A stretch of DNA of 64,000 nt, taken from assembly GCF_035984415.1 (NCBI RefSeq), contig NZ_CP130720.1, positions 7,068,001 to 7,132,000 of the forward strand, read 5' to 3'. This stretch comes from Streptomyces sp. NBC_01296. GTDB lineage: Bacteria > Actinomycetota > Actinomycetes > Streptomycetales > Streptomycetaceae. The position numbers were made by a program, and so were the translations under genes. The notes under the pieces were generated by a model, which had not been told where the DNA came from, did not search any database, and saw nothing but the letters and a program-made list of their open reading frames with translations. Below, piece by piece: positions 33,267-41,738 of this stretch; within the stretch, counting starts at the first letter, position 1; each line of letters opens with the position of its first letter.

Positions 33267-33692
33267 ATGAACGATCTTCACGTCGGTCCTGCGTCGGCCG
33301 CCGATCTCACCGCCGTGCTCGACTTCTGGAAGACCGCTGCCGAGGGAACGAGTATCAGCGACGACCTCGCCGGGGTCGAGCAGCTCCACGCCCGCGATCC
33401 GCACGCCCTGCTGCACGCCCGGCGCGAAGGCGAACTGGTCGGCACCGTGATCGCCGGCTTCGACGGGTGGCGCTGCCACCTCTACCGGCTCGCGGTCCAC
33501 CCGGCCCACCGCCGCCAGGGCATCGGATCGGCGCTGCTGGCCGCCGCGGAGGAGCGCTTCGAGGCGCTCGGCGGACGGCGTGCGGACGCGATGGTGCTGG
33601 ACCGCAACGAGCAGGCGCACGGGGCGTGGGACGCGGCCGGCTACCACCGCCAGGACATCTGGACGCGCTGGGTCAAGCCGCTGGGCGGCTGA
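33267..33692 (+). CDS. GNAT N-acetyltransferase
   Basis: A 141-residue single-domain GNAT protein. RLAVHPAHRRQGIGSALLAAAE (split by the motif A loop Q/R-x-x-G-x-G/A) sits at about 74-95, and LDRNEQAHGAWDAAGYHRQD is the usual C-terminal motif B. Acceptor unknown. ATG at 33267. The 195-nt region upstream separates it from the divergent CNNM gene. It converges on the methyltransferase gene. Confidence 0.88.
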   Translation: MNDLHVGPASAADLTAVLDFWKTAAEGTSISDDLAGVEQLHARDPHALLHARREGELVGTVIAGFDGWRCHLYRLAVHPAHRRQGIGSALLAAAEERFEALGGRRADAMVLDRNEQAHGAWDAAGYHRQDIWTRWVKPLGG

Positions 33693-33716
33693 GGCCCGCC
33701 GGGCGCCGGGCACCCC

Positions 33717-34382
33717 CTAAGCGGGACCGCGGCGGGCGGAACCGATCACGCAGTACGAGGTGGGGAGGGCCGGTCCGCGCTCGGGCAGCCGGAAACTGCG
33801 GTACGAGACGAACCGGAATCCGGCGGCCTCGATCGCGGCGGCCGGGTCCCGGGAGGTGTGGCACCCGCCGAAGAGGTGCGGCCACACGGTCCGGTCCAGC
33901 GTGCGCTGGACGGCGGCCATGCCGCGGGTGGGCGCCCGGCCGTGCTCGAAGAAGCGGAGCTCGGCGTCGGGGCGCAGCACCCGGTGGAGCTCCGCGAGCG
34001 AGCGGGGCAGGTCCCGTACGGTGCACAGCACGAGCGAGGCGACGGCGGCGTCGAAGGCCTCGCTCTTGACCGGGAGGGCCTCGGCGACACCCGGCACGAC
34101 GTCGACGGGTACCTCGGCGCGCAGGGCGGCGTCGGCCGCTAGCCGGCGCAGCCTCCGCTCCGGTTCGACGGCGACGACCTCGGAGACGGCGCGCGGGTAG
34201 TGGGCGAAGTTGAGCCCGTTGCCGGCGCCGATCTCGATGACCCGGCCGGACACCCCGTGCAGCAGCTCGCTGCGGAGGGCGGCGATACCTCCGCGGGTGT
34301 CGGCGGCGGTGCTGAACCGGGCGTAGAACCGGGCGAAGAGCGGGTGGTCGACGGAGTCCGGGTTTTGGTGCGGCGTGGCCAT
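33717..34382 (-). CDS. Class I SAM-dependent methyltransferase
   Basis: A 221-residue Methyltransf_11-type enzyme. VIEIGAGNGLNFAHYP (motif I, ~48-63) binds S-adenosylmethionine, VVAVEPERRLRRLA is the acidic strand-2 motif, FDAAVASLVLCTVRDLP is motif IV, and LRPDAELRFFEHGRAP follows. The protein resembles UbiE/phospholipid-type methyltransferases; its substrate is unknown. ATG at 34382 gives a normal length; upstream sequence in the same frame is not family-like. It is divergent from the lipoprotein gene. Confidence 0.88.
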   Translation of the reverse strand: MATPHQNPDSVDHPLFARFYARFSTAADTRGGIAALRSELLHGVSGRVIEIGAGNGLNFAHYPRAVSEVVAVEPERRLRRLAADAALRAEVPVDVVPGVAEALPVKSEAFDAAVASLVLCTVRDLPRSLAELHRVLRPDAELRFFEHGRAPTRGMAAVQRTLDRTVWPHLFGGCHTSRDPAAAIEAAGFRFVSYRSFRLPERGPALPTSYCVIGSARRGPA

Positions 34383-34563
34383 GGCGGGTCTCCGGGGCGG
34401 GGTGGCGGCGGATGCGGTTTCCCTGCCGGGCTGTTCCCCGTCCGGGCGGCCCGCAAAACCGGCGCCGCCGGGCGGGACCGGCTTCCGCGGCCCGTCCTCC
34501 GCCTCCCGCGGCCCGCCGCCCGCCGCCGGGGCGCTCGCCAGGGACGGCTGTCCGCGTCCGGAT

Positions 34564-34579
34564 TGAGTACGCGTACTCA
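34564..34579. promoter_or_regulatory. 16-bp perfect palindrome between methyltransferase and lipoprotein genes
   Basis: TGAGTACGCGTACTCA is fully symmetric. It lies about 80 nt upstream of the lipoprotein GTG (34659) and 182 nt from the methyltransferase start, in a 276-nt divergent region. It is a likely operator; the regulator is unknown. Confidence 0.5.
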
Positions 34580-34658
34580 GGAGCCCGGGACCTGCGGTGG
34601 AGACAATCGGGTGATCCGCCCCGCCCGCCGGGGCCGGCCCAGGGAAAGTGGAGACCCC

Positions 34659-35282
34659 GTGACCTTCCGTACCACCCCCGCCGGAGCCGTGCTGCTCGCG
34701 GCAGGACTGCTCGCACTGACCGCCTGCGGCACCACGGTGTCCGGGAGCGGCGCGGCTGCGGACCCGTCCCCGGTGCCTTCGCCCGTCCGGACCCCGGACT
34801 ACGCCGCCGAGGCGGCGGCCGCGGTGGCCCGCCACGACAAGCTCTTCCCCGAGGTGGCCGAGCTGTGCGAGGGCAGGGCGAGTGCGGCCCCGGCCGGGTC
34901 GGCCGCGCCCGGTGAACTGCCCACGGACCCCGAGGCGCGCAAGTACGCGGAGAACCACGCGTACAAGAACGAGGCCGCGCTCACGCCTGCGACCAAGTGC
35001 CGGGGCGACGCGCACGCCGCGCGGATCAAGAAGGCGCTGGGCGGCGACGACGGGAAGGGCGCACCGAAGTCGAAGGAGGAGCTCAGCGGGCTCCTGACCG
35101 GGATGGGCTACAAGCTGGAGGGCGGAGGCGTGTACGCATCGAGCACGGGCAACCTCTCGTTCGTCCTGTCGGTTCCGGAGAGCGGGCCGTGCGTGACGGG
35201 CCATCTGACCCCGCCGATCAGCGTGAAGGCCCACGGGGTCTACATGGAGGGCGGCTGCAACGAGCCCCGCGGCGGCCACTGA
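34659..35282 (+). CDS. Putative lipoprotein
   Basis: A 207-residue exported protein. GTG at 34659 follows GTGGAG. The signal sequence VTFRTTPAGAVLLAAGLLALTAC ends in the lipobox LTAC at about 20-23, written here as its last four residues, followed by GTTVSGSG. A Pro/Ser/Ala linker leads to a domain with four cysteines (ELCEG, TKCRG, GPCVTG, GGCNE) that could form two disulfides outside the cell. I do not recognise the domain. The gene converges on bioD with a terminator between. Confidence 0.8.
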   Translation: MTFRTTPAGAVLLAAGLLALTACGTTVSGSGAAADPSPVPSPVRTPDYAAEAAAAVARHDKLFPEVAELCEGRASAAPAGSAAPGELPTDPEARKYAENHAYKNEAALTPATKCRGDAHAARIKKALGGDDGKGAPKSKEELSGLLTGMGYKLEGGGVYASSTGNLSFVLSVPESGPCVTGHLTPPISVKAHGVYMEGGCNEPRGGH

Positions 35283-35299
35283 ACGCACCGTGGACGCAA

Positions 35300-35328
35300 G
35301 CCCGGCGGGCCGGGTGGCACCGCCGGGC
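35300..35328. terminator. Hairpin between lipoprotein gene and bioD
   Basis: GCCCGGCGG pairs perfectly with CCGCCGGGC across an 11-nt loop, between two convergent stop codons (35282, 35349). Confidence 0.7.
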
Positions 35329-35348
35329 CGATGAGTCCGGATCCGCGA

Positions 35349-36068
35349 TCAGGGCTGCCAGGTCGTCAGGAACGACTCCGGCGACCACGTGCCCGCCAGG
35401 GCGGGGGACAGCCAGGTGGGGGCCGCCGTGCGGAAGGACTCCGGGGCCAGGGACCCCGAAGCCTCCGGGACGGCGCCCAGCAGCGGGAGCCCCGAGGACG
35501 ACGGGAGGTCCGCCAGGTTGCAGCGGCAGGCCAGGTCCGGCTCGGCCGGCCAGCTGCCGATGACCACGCCCAGGGCCTCCAGCTCCCGGGCCCGGAGGGC
35601 CTCGGCCGTCAGGGTCGTGGAGTTGAGGGTGCCGAGGGCCGCCGGGGCGACCACCAGCACCGGGGCGCCGAGGAGCCGGGCCGCATCGGCCAGCGTGTGG
35701 CCCTCCTCGTCGAAGCGGACCAGGAGGCCGCCCGCGCCCTCCACCAGGACCAGGTCGTGGGACCGGGCGAGCCGGCTCGCCGCCTCCGCGACGGCGCTCG
35801 GCGAGACCGTGGGCAGGCCCGCGCGGCGGGCCGCCGTGTCGGGGGCCAAGGGCTCCGGGTAGCGGGCCAGTTCCACCGCCGTGACCGTGGGGCCGGCCAG
35901 GCGGACGGCCTCCGCCGCGTCGCCCGGCTCGGTCGCGTCCACGCCGGTCTGTGCGGGCTTGAGGACCGCCACCGAGCGGCCCGCCGCGACCGCGGCCGCC
36001 GCGATCGCCGACGTGACCACCGTCTTGCCGATCTCCGTGCCCGTGCCCGAGACCATGAGTACCGTCAT
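35349..36068 (-). CDS. bioD: Dethiobiotin synthetase
   Basis: A 239-residue ATP-dependent carboxylase that closes the ureido ring of dethiobiotin from 7,8-diaminopelargonate and CO2. The N-terminal P-loop MVSGTGTEIGKTVVTSA (residues ~5-20) has the BioD pattern G-T-x-T-x-I-G-K-T. AVLKPAQTGVD (Lys of the active site) and VLVEGAGGLLVRFDE also fit. ATG at 36068 starts 1 nt after the bioA stop, so translation is coupled. Last gene of bioB-bioA-bioD. Confidence 0.95.
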   Translation of the reverse strand: MTVLMVSGTGTEIGKTVVTSAIAAAAVAAGRSVAVLKPAQTGVDATEPGDAAEAVRLAGPTVTAVELARYPEPLAPDTAARRAGLPTVSPSAVAEAASRLARSHDLVLVEGAGGLLVRFDEEGHTLADAARLLGAPVLVVAPAALGTLNSTTLTAEALRARELEALGVVIGSWPAEPDLACRCNLADLPSSSGLPLLGAVPEASGSLAPESFRTAAPTWLSPALAGTWSPESFLTTWQP

Positions 36069-36069
36069 G

Positions 36070-37383
36070 TCAGCCCTCCGCCGCCGCCGCGCACACCGCG
36101 CGGCAGATGCGGGCCACGTCGCCGTCGCCCGTGACGAACGGCGGCATCACGTAGATCAGGTCCCTGAACGGGCGCACCCACACGCCTTCGCGGACCGCTG
36201 CCCGGGTCGCCGCGGCCACGTCGACCTCGTGGGTCAGCTGGACCACGCCGATCGCGCCCAGGACGCGTACGTCCCGTACACCGGGCAGGTCACGCGCCGG
36301 GGCCAGGCCCTCCTCGAGCCCTGCCTCGATGCGCTTGACCTCTCGCTGCCAGTCCTGGCCGAGCAGCAGGTCGATCGAGGCCAGTGCCACGGCCGTGGCG
36401 AGCGGGTTGCCCATGAACGTCGGCCCGTGCGCGAGGACCGGGACGGCGCCCCGGGAGATCCCGTCCGCCACCCGCTCCGTGCACAAGGTGGCCGCCAGCG
36501 TGAGGTAGCCGCCGGTCAGGGACTTGCCGAGGCACATCACGTCCGGGGCCATCCCCGCGTGGTCCGCCGCGAACAGGGCGCCGGTGCGGCCGAAGCCCGT
36601 CGCGATCTCGTCCAGGATGAGCAGGACGTCGTACTCGTCGCACAGTTCGCGCAGCACCCGCAGGTAGCCCGGGTTGTGGAAGCGCATGCCGCCCGCGCCC
36701 TGGACCACCGGTTCCACGATCACCGCGGCCAGCTCGTCCGCGTGAGCGGAGAGCAGGGAGCGCAGGTGGTCGACGTACGCGGGGTCCACGGGCGCGTCGA
36801 AGCCGCTCGGCGGCACGTCGGCGAAGAGCTGGCGCGGCAGGATCCCCGACCAGAGCTCGTGCATGCCGCCCTCGGGGTCGCAGACCGCCATCGGCGTCCA
36901 CGTGTCCCCGTGGTACCCGCCGCGCCAGGTCATCAGCCTGGTCTTGCCGGGCCGGCCGGTGGAACGCCAGTACTGGAGGCACATCTTCACCGCGACCTCG
37001 ACCGAGACCGAGCCCGAGTCGGCGAGGAAGACGTGCTCCAGGCCGGGCGGGGTGATCTCGACCAGCCGGGCGGCCAGCCGGACGGCGGGCTCGTGGGTGA
37101 GCCCGCCGAACATCACGTGGGACATGCGGCCGAGCTGGTCGGTCACGGCCTCGTTCAGTACCGGGTGGTTGTAGCCGTGGATCGCCGACCACCAGGAGGA
37201 CATGCCGTCGACCAGCTCGTCCTGTCCCTGGGAGGGTTCGGCCAGCCGCAGCCGGACGCCCGAGGCGCAGGAGACGACCATCGGCTCCTGCCGACCGGGC
37301 ATGGGGCCGTACGGGTGCCAGACGTGCTGCCGGTCCAGCGCGAGCAGTTCCGCGGCCGGCATCGCGTGGTGCTGGTCAGGCAT
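36070..37383 (-). CDS. bioA: Adenosylmethionine--8-amino-7-oxononanoate aminotransferase
   Basis: A 437-residue class III PLP aminotransferase that converts KAPA to 7,8-diaminopelargonate with SAM as amino donor. HVWHPYGPMPG at the N-terminus and SSWWSAIHGYNHP are BioA landmarks. LLILDEIATGFGRTGALFAA holds the PLP Asp, and the Schiff-base Lys is in MCLGKSLTGGYLTLA (~280). ATG at 37383 overlaps the bioB stop by 8 nt. Operon order bioB-bioA-bioD is usual for actinobacteria. Confidence 0.95.
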   Translation of the reverse strand: MPDQHHAMPAAELLALDRQHVWHPYGPMPGRQEPMVVSCASGVRLRLAEPSQGQDELVDGMSSWWSAIHGYNHPVLNEAVTDQLGRMSHVMFGGLTHEPAVRLAARLVEITPPGLEHVFLADSGSVSVEVAVKMCLQYWRSTGRPGKTRLMTWRGGYHGDTWTPMAVCDPEGGMHELWSGILPRQLFADVPPSGFDAPVDPAYVDHLRSLLSAHADELAAVIVEPVVQGAGGMRFHNPGYLRVLRELCDEYDVLLILDEIATGFGRTGALFAADHAGMAPDVMCLGKSLTGGYLTLAATLCTERVADGISRGAVPVLAHGPTFMGNPLATAVALASIDLLLGQDWQREVKRIEAGLEEGLAPARDLPGVRDVRVLGAIGVVQLTHEVDVAAATRAAVREGVWVRPFRDLIYVMPPFVTGDGDVARICRAVCAAAAEG

Positions 37384-38629
37384 TGGGCGCGAGGTCCGTT
37401 CCCGCGCCCCGCCGGCGGACCGCCACCAGGTCCGGACGGACCTCGCCGGCCGGAGCCTGGGCAGGAGCCCCGGCGGGCACGGGAGCCGACGCCGCGACCG
37501 GCGCCTGCGCCGGGACGGCCTCGTGGCCCGAGCAGCCGCCGCACGCCGAACCGCAGCCCGCCTCGGCCGCCGAGGAGCCGCACGGGCCCTGACCGGCCGC
37601 GGCCCTGGCCGCAGCCAACGCGTCCGCGCGGTGCGCCGGCAGGGTCGTCGTACCGGCGCCCTCCACCTCGAAACCGGCGTCCGCGATCATGTCGAGGTCG
37701 GCCTGGCCGGCCTGGCCCTCACTGGTGAGGTAGTCGCCGAGGAAGATGGAGTTGGCGATGTTCAGCGCGAGCGGCTGCATCGAGCGCAGGTGCACCTCGC
37801 GGCCGCCGGCGATCCGGACCTCCACGTCGGGGCAGACGAACCGGACCATCGCCAGGATCCGCAGGCAGCGCTGCGGGGTGAGGTTCCACTCCTTGGCCAG
37901 CGGGGTGCCCTCGAAGGGGATCAGGAAGTTCACCGGCACCGAGTCGGAGTCCAGCTCGCGCAGCGAGTAGACGACGTCGACCAGGTCCTCGTCGCTCTCG
38001 CCCATGCCCGCGATCAGGCCGGAGCAGGCCGACAGGCCCGCCGCGTGCGCCTTCTGCACGGTGTCGACCCGGTCCGCGTAGGTGTGGGTCTTGGTGATCT
38101 GGCCGTACGTGGCCTCGGACGTGTTCAGGTTGTGGTTGTAGGCATCGGCGCCCGCGTCCTTCAGGCGCTCGGCCTGGCCGTCGGAGAGCAGGCCGAGGCA
38201 CGCGCACACCTCGACGCCCTCGTTCTGCTCCTTGATCGCCTCGATCGTCTTGCCGACCCGGTCCACGTCGCGGTCCGTCGGGCCGCGCCCGCTCGCCACG
38301 AGGCACACGCGCTTCGCGCCGCCCGCGACGCCGGCCGCGGCGGCCTGCGAGGCCTCGTCCGGCTTGAGCCACGTGTACTTGAGGATCTCCGCCTTCGATC
38401 CCAGTCGCTGGGAGCAGTAGGAGCAGTCTTCCGGGCAGAGCCCGGACTTCAGGTTGACCAGGTAGTTCAGCTTGACCCGACGCCCGAACCACTGGCGGCG
38501 CACCTTGCCGGCCGCGGCCACCACGTCGAGCAGTTCGTCGTCAGAGGTCGCCAGTACGGCGAGCGCCTCTTCGCGGGTCGGCAGCTCGCGCCGCAGCCCC
38601 TTGTCCACCAGGGTGTTCAGCAGGTCCAT
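37376..38629 (-). CDS. bioB: Biotin synthase with Cys-rich C-terminal extension
   Basis: A 417-residue radical SAM enzyme that inserts sulfur into dethiobiotin. The SAM cluster motif is CPEDCSYC (~65-72), and conserved cysteines for the auxiliary [2Fe-2S] cluster lie in VCLVASGR and EVCACLGLL; the Arg ligand is in VRIAGGREVHLRSMQ. The catalytic part ends near residue 335. About 80 further residues follow, with PCGSSAAEAGCGSACGGCSG and then a Pro/Ala/Val-rich tail, longer than E. coli BioB (346 residues). ATG at 38629 follows AGGA. Confidence 0.95.
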   Translation of the reverse strand: MDLLNTLVDKGLRRELPTREEALAVLATSDDELLDVVAAAGKVRRQWFGRRVKLNYLVNLKSGLCPEDCSYCSQRLGSKAEILKYTWLKPDEASQAAAAGVAGGAKRVCLVASGRGPTDRDVDRVGKTIEAIKEQNEGVEVCACLGLLSDGQAERLKDAGADAYNHNLNTSEATYGQITKTHTYADRVDTVQKAHAAGLSACSGLIAGMGESDEDLVDVVYSLRELDSDSVPVNFLIPFEGTPLAKEWNLTPQRCLRILAMVRFVCPDVEVRIAGGREVHLRSMQPLALNIANSIFLGDYLTSEGQAGQADLDMIADAGFEVEGAGTTTLPAHRADALAAARAAAGQGPCGSSAAEAGCGSACGGCSGHEAVPAQAPVAASAPVPAGAPAQAPAGEVRPDLVAVRRRGAGTDLAPNA

Positions 38630-38698
38630 GACGCCGATCCTGGACCACACGACCACTCCCGGCCAAGGAGAGATCGCACAACATGGCCGGAACAGAGT

Positions 38699-38742
38699 GT
38701 GTGTATCGCCACACCTGGCACTCGGGTGACGGCCGTTAGGGT
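38699..38742. promoter_or_regulatory. Divergent biotin control region
   Basis: GTGTG-N6-CACAC (38699-38714) is an inverted repeat in the 156 nt between bioB and bioF. GATACA on the minus strand overlaps it and could be the bioB -10 box. TAGGGT at 38737-38742 is a likely bioF -10 box. A biotin-responsive repressor is expected; no bioQ or bioR gene is present here. Confidence 0.45.
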
Positions 38743-38785
38743 CAGGCACGTCTGTGGACAGCCGACAAAACACGAGGACCCGCCG

Positions 38786-39958
38786 ATGCCCCAGCACAGC
38801 CCCGAGCCCGATGACGTGTTCGCCTGGATCGACGACGCGGAGCGGGCCCGTGAGAAGGCCGGGCTCGTCCGGACGCTGCGCCCCCGCCCGGCCTCCTCGC
38901 CGCTGCTGGACCTCGCGAGCAACGACTACCTCGGCCTGTCCCGGCACCCCGAGATCGTGCGCGGCGCGCGCGAGGCGGCCGAGCGGTGGGGCGCGGGGGC
39001 CACGGGGTCACGCCTGGTGACCGGGACGACCGAGCTCCATGCGGAGCTCGAGCGGGAGCTCGCGGCCTTCTGCGGGTTCGAGGCCGCGCTCGTCCTGTCC
39101 TCCGGTTACGCCGCCAACCTGGCGGCCGTCACCGCGCTCAGCGACCGGGGCACCCTGGTCGTGTCCGACGCCGGCAACCACGCCTCGATCGTCGACGGCT
39201 GCCGGCTCTCCCGTGCCGGGACCGAGGTGATCCCGCACTCCGACCCGGAGGCCGCGCGCAAGACGCTCGCCACGCACGAGGGCAGGGCGCTGCTGGTCAG
39301 CGACTCGGTGTTCTCCGTGGACGGGGACGCCGCCCCGCTCGCCGCGTACGCGGCCGCCTGCCGGGAGCAGGGCGCGGCCTTGGTCGTGGACGACGCCCAC
39401 GGGCTCGGCGTACTGGGGGAGGGCGGCCGCGGAGCCCTGCACGCCGCCGGACTCGCGGGCGCGCCCGGGGTGGTCGCCACCCTCACGCTCTCGAAGTCCC
39501 TGGGCAGCCAGGGCGGAGCGGTGCTCGGTCCGGCCAAGGTGATCCGGCACCTCGTCAACACGGCGCGGACCTTCATCTTCGACACCGGGCTGGCACCGGC
39601 CGCCGCGGGTGCGGCGCTGGCGAGCCTGCGCCTGCTCCAGCGGGAACCGGAGCGCGCCGGCCGGGCCCGCGAGGTGGCCGACCGGCTGTACGGGCGGCTC
39701 ACCGCGTCCGGCCTGACCGCGGCCCGGCCGGACGCGGCCGTGGTGTCGGTACGGGCCCCGTCGGCTTCGGCGGCACTGCGCTGGGCCGCCGACTGCCGCG
39801 AGGCAGGTCTGTCCGTGGGGTGCTTCCGTCCGCCGTCGGTGCCGGACGGCATCTCCCGGCTGCGGCTGACCGCACGGGCCGATCTCACGGGGGACGAGAT
39901 CGACCGGGCCGTCGAGACGATCCTGGGGACCGCCCCGGCCGGAGCCACGGACCGCTAG
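38786..39958 (+). CDS. bioF: 8-amino-7-oxononanoate synthase
   Basis: A 390-residue alpha-oxoamine synthase that condenses pimeloyl thioester with alanine to give KAPA, the first committed ring-assembly step. ASNDYLGLSRHPEIVRGA (~50) and GAGATGSRLVTGTTELHAELE (in parts) bind substrate and PLP; VVDDAHGLGVLGEGGRG contains the PLP Asp-x-x-His, and the Schiff-base Lys is in LTLSKSLGSQGG (~237). ATG at 38786 begins the family sequence; much of the longer upstream frame is antisense of bioB. Divergent from bioBAD. Confidence 0.95.
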   Translation: MPQHSPEPDDVFAWIDDAERAREKAGLVRTLRPRPASSPLLDLASNDYLGLSRHPEIVRGAREAAERWGAGATGSRLVTGTTELHAELERELAAFCGFEAALVLSSGYAANLAAVTALSDRGTLVVSDAGNHASIVDGCRLSRAGTEVIPHSDPEAARKTLATHEGRALLVSDSVFSVDGDAAPLAAYAAACREQGAALVVDDAHGLGVLGEGGRGALHAAGLAGAPGVVATLTLSKSLGSQGGAVLGPAKVIRHLVNTARTFIFDTGLAPAAAGAALASLRLLQREPERAGRAREVADRLYGRLTASGLTAARPDAAVVSVRAPSASAALRWAADCREAGLSVGCFRPPSVPDGISRLRLTARADLTGDEIDRAVETILGTAPAGATDR

Positions 39959-39965
39959 GGCAGCG

Positions 39966-40190
39966 TCACGCGAGCACGTCCGCCCGTACAGATGCGAGGA
40001 AGCCGTCCCAGGCCGGCCCGGTGAAGAGCACGGCCGGGCCGTCCGTCCGCTTGGAGTCGCGGACGGCCAGCAGGCCGCTGCCGCTGAGGACGGCCGTTTC
40101 CACGCAGTTGTTCATTCCGGTGCTGCGGCTGCTCCGCCGCCACCGCGCGCTGATCAGAAGTCCGCTGGTGGAGAGGGGGGTTGCGGACAC
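39966..40190 (-). CDS. DUF397 protein
   Basis: A 74-residue DUF397 protein, a family confined to actinobacteria and usually paired with XRE/DUF5753 regulators. ARWRRSSRSTGMNNCVETA is the family N-terminal motif and LAVRDSKRTDGPAVLFTGPAWDGFLASV the rest of the domain. GTG at 40190 follows TAAGGAGG, whose TAA is the stop codon of the XRE gene, so translation is coupled. In related WhiJ systems the small DUF397 protein is thought to modulate its XRE partner. Confidence 0.93.
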   Translation of the reverse strand: MSATPLSTSGLLISARWRRSSRSTGMNNCVETAVLSGSGLLAVRDSKRTDGPAVLFTGPAWDGFLASVRADVLA

Positions 40191-40202
40191 GGGGGTGCCT
40201 CC

Positions 40203-41087
40203 TTACGCGTCGTCAGCGAGTGAGCTGATGAGATCCGACGAGTCCTGGGGCGGGAGGGCGTGCGCCTGGATGGTGCGGAATGCGGCGCTGTACGCCTCGA
40301 GGTCTTCCTTCCGCTCCAGATAGAGGCTACTCGTCAAATGGTCGAGTACCACCACATCCAGATCGGCGATGTTCGGAAATGAGAAAATAACGAACGGTCC
40401 GGTCAGGCCGAGATGACCCCCCACGCTGAACGGAAGTACCTGCAACCGCACTTGGGGCAGCCGGGACACCTGCGCCAGATGCCGCAATTGCGCCGCCATC
40501 ACCCCGGGGCCGCCGATCTGCCGCCGCAGCACGGCCTCGTCCAGTACAGCGCTCAGCTCCAGCGGGGGATCGGCCCGCAGCACCGACTGCCGGGCCAGCC
40601 GCACGTCGACCAGCGCGTCGACCTTGGGTTCCGGCAGCCCGCCGAGCGCGGCCCGGGTGACCGCCCGCGCGTACTCCGGGGTCTGCAGCAGTCCGGGCAC
40701 CACGGAGAGTTCGACCGTACGGGCCGAGCGGGCGCCCGCCTCCAGGCTGATGAAATCCCGGTACTCCTGGGGCAGCAGCCCCCGGTAGTCGTGCCACCAC
40801 TGGCGGCCGCGCACGGTGTCCCCGCCCGGCCCGGGGCCCGCCGCCGAGGCCGACAGGGCCTCCAGCAGTGCCCGTTGCTCGGGGCTGACGACCTCTGCGT
40901 AGACATCGAGGAGGAGGTGGATGTCCTCCGGTTTCACGCCACTGCGCCCTGTCTCGATGCGGCTGATTTTCGACTGGTGCCACCCCGCGATCCGGGCCGC
41001 CTCACCACTGGTGAGTCCGGTCCGGTCGCGCAGCGCGCGCAGTTCCTCGCCGAGCTTGCGCCGACGCACCGCGGGACCGTGCTGCAT
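40203..41087 (-). CDS. XRE-family regulator with DUF5753 (WhiJ-like)
   Basis: A 294-residue regulator. HTH_31 domain at ~9-65 (KLGEELRALRDRTGLTSGEAARIAG, split at the turn; WHQSKISRIETGRSGV is the recognition helix), then the DUF5753 domain (~100-285; SLEAGARSARTVELSVVPGLLQTPEYARA). Proteins of this type include WhiJ and BldB-associated regulators of development in Streptomyces. ATG at 41087 follows GAAGGAGGCGGG, an excellent binding site. Divergent from an RsbW-like ATPase gene and coupled to a DUF397 gene. Confidence 0.93.
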   Translation of the reverse strand: MQHGPAVRRRKLGEELRALRDRTGLTSGEAARIAGWHQSKISRIETGRSGVKPEDIHLLLDVYAEVVSPEQRALLEALSASAAGPGPGGDTVRGRQWWHDYRGLLPQEYRDFISLEAGARSARTVELSVVPGLLQTPEYARAVTRAALGGLPEPKVDALVDVRLARQSVLRADPPLELSAVLDEAVLRRQIGGPGVMAAQLRHLAQVSRLPQVRLQVLPFSVGGHLGLTGPFVIFSFPNIADLDVVVLDHLTSSLYLERKEDLEAYSAAFRTIQAHALPPQDSSDLISSLADDA

Positions 41088-41281
41088 ACCCGCCTCCTTC
41101 CACCGGCACAGCTCGCACCAGTCTGCCGTCCAAATACGCTCTTCCGTAGCAGAGTTCACTGCATTGAGCGACAGATATATGCATATCTTGGGGGAACGGC
41201 AGCACCGGCGGGACGATGGGTGGCACTCTGGCGTCCAGCACAGATCCGGGGTTTCGCCCCGGTGGGAAAGGGACCGTCGCC

Positions 41282-41731
41282 ATGGCAGATCACCAGGAAG
41301 CATCCGTCACTCTGCCGAGCGATCCCGCCTCGGTCGCGACAGCCCGCCGCTACGTCGCGGAGGTGCTCGGCGAATGGGGACTGCCCGACGAGGCCGACAC
41401 CGCGGACAGTGTCCGGCTGATCGTCTCGGAGCTCGCCACCAACGCTGTGCAGCACACCTTCGGCCAGTCGCCCACCTTCACCGTGGACATCCGCCTCGAG
41501 CGCGGGGAATGGCTCCGCGTCGGGGTGACCGACAGCCACCCGCGCTGGCCCAGGCGCCTCCCGGCCGCCGTCCAGCAGGACAACGGCCGGGGGATGGTGA
41601 TCATCCGCTGGCTCACCGCCGAAGCGGGTGGCCGGCTCGCCGTCAGCCCCACCGAGGACGGCGGCAAGACCGTCTGGATCGCCCTGCCCTGGCCCGTCGG
41701 GGCTCCCGCGAAGAGCGTCACCGGCTGTTGA
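41282..41731 (+). CDS. RsbW-like ATP-binding protein (AbaA-type)
   Basis: A 149-residue GHKL ATPase of the anti-sigma/serine kinase class (HATPase_c_2). LIVSELATNAVQHTFGQ (~57) is the N box with the catalytic Glu and Asn; VTDSHPRWP is the G1 region; NGRGMVIIRWLTAEAG is G2. ATG at 41282 follows GAAAGGGACC. Such stand-alone proteins accompany XRE/DUF397 pairs in Streptomyces and may phosphorylate or bind a sigma antagonist. 194 nt separate it from the divergent XRE gene. ATATGCATAT at 41177-41186 lies in that region. Confidence 0.9.
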   Translation: MADHQEASVTLPSDPASVATARRYVAEVLGEWGLPDEADTADSVRLIVSELATNAVQHTFGQSPTFTVDIRLERGEWLRVGVTDSHPRWPRRLPAAVQQDNGRGMVIIRWLTAEAGGRLAVSPTEDGGKTVWIALPWPVGAPAKSVTGC

Positions 41732-41738
41732 GCCGCGC

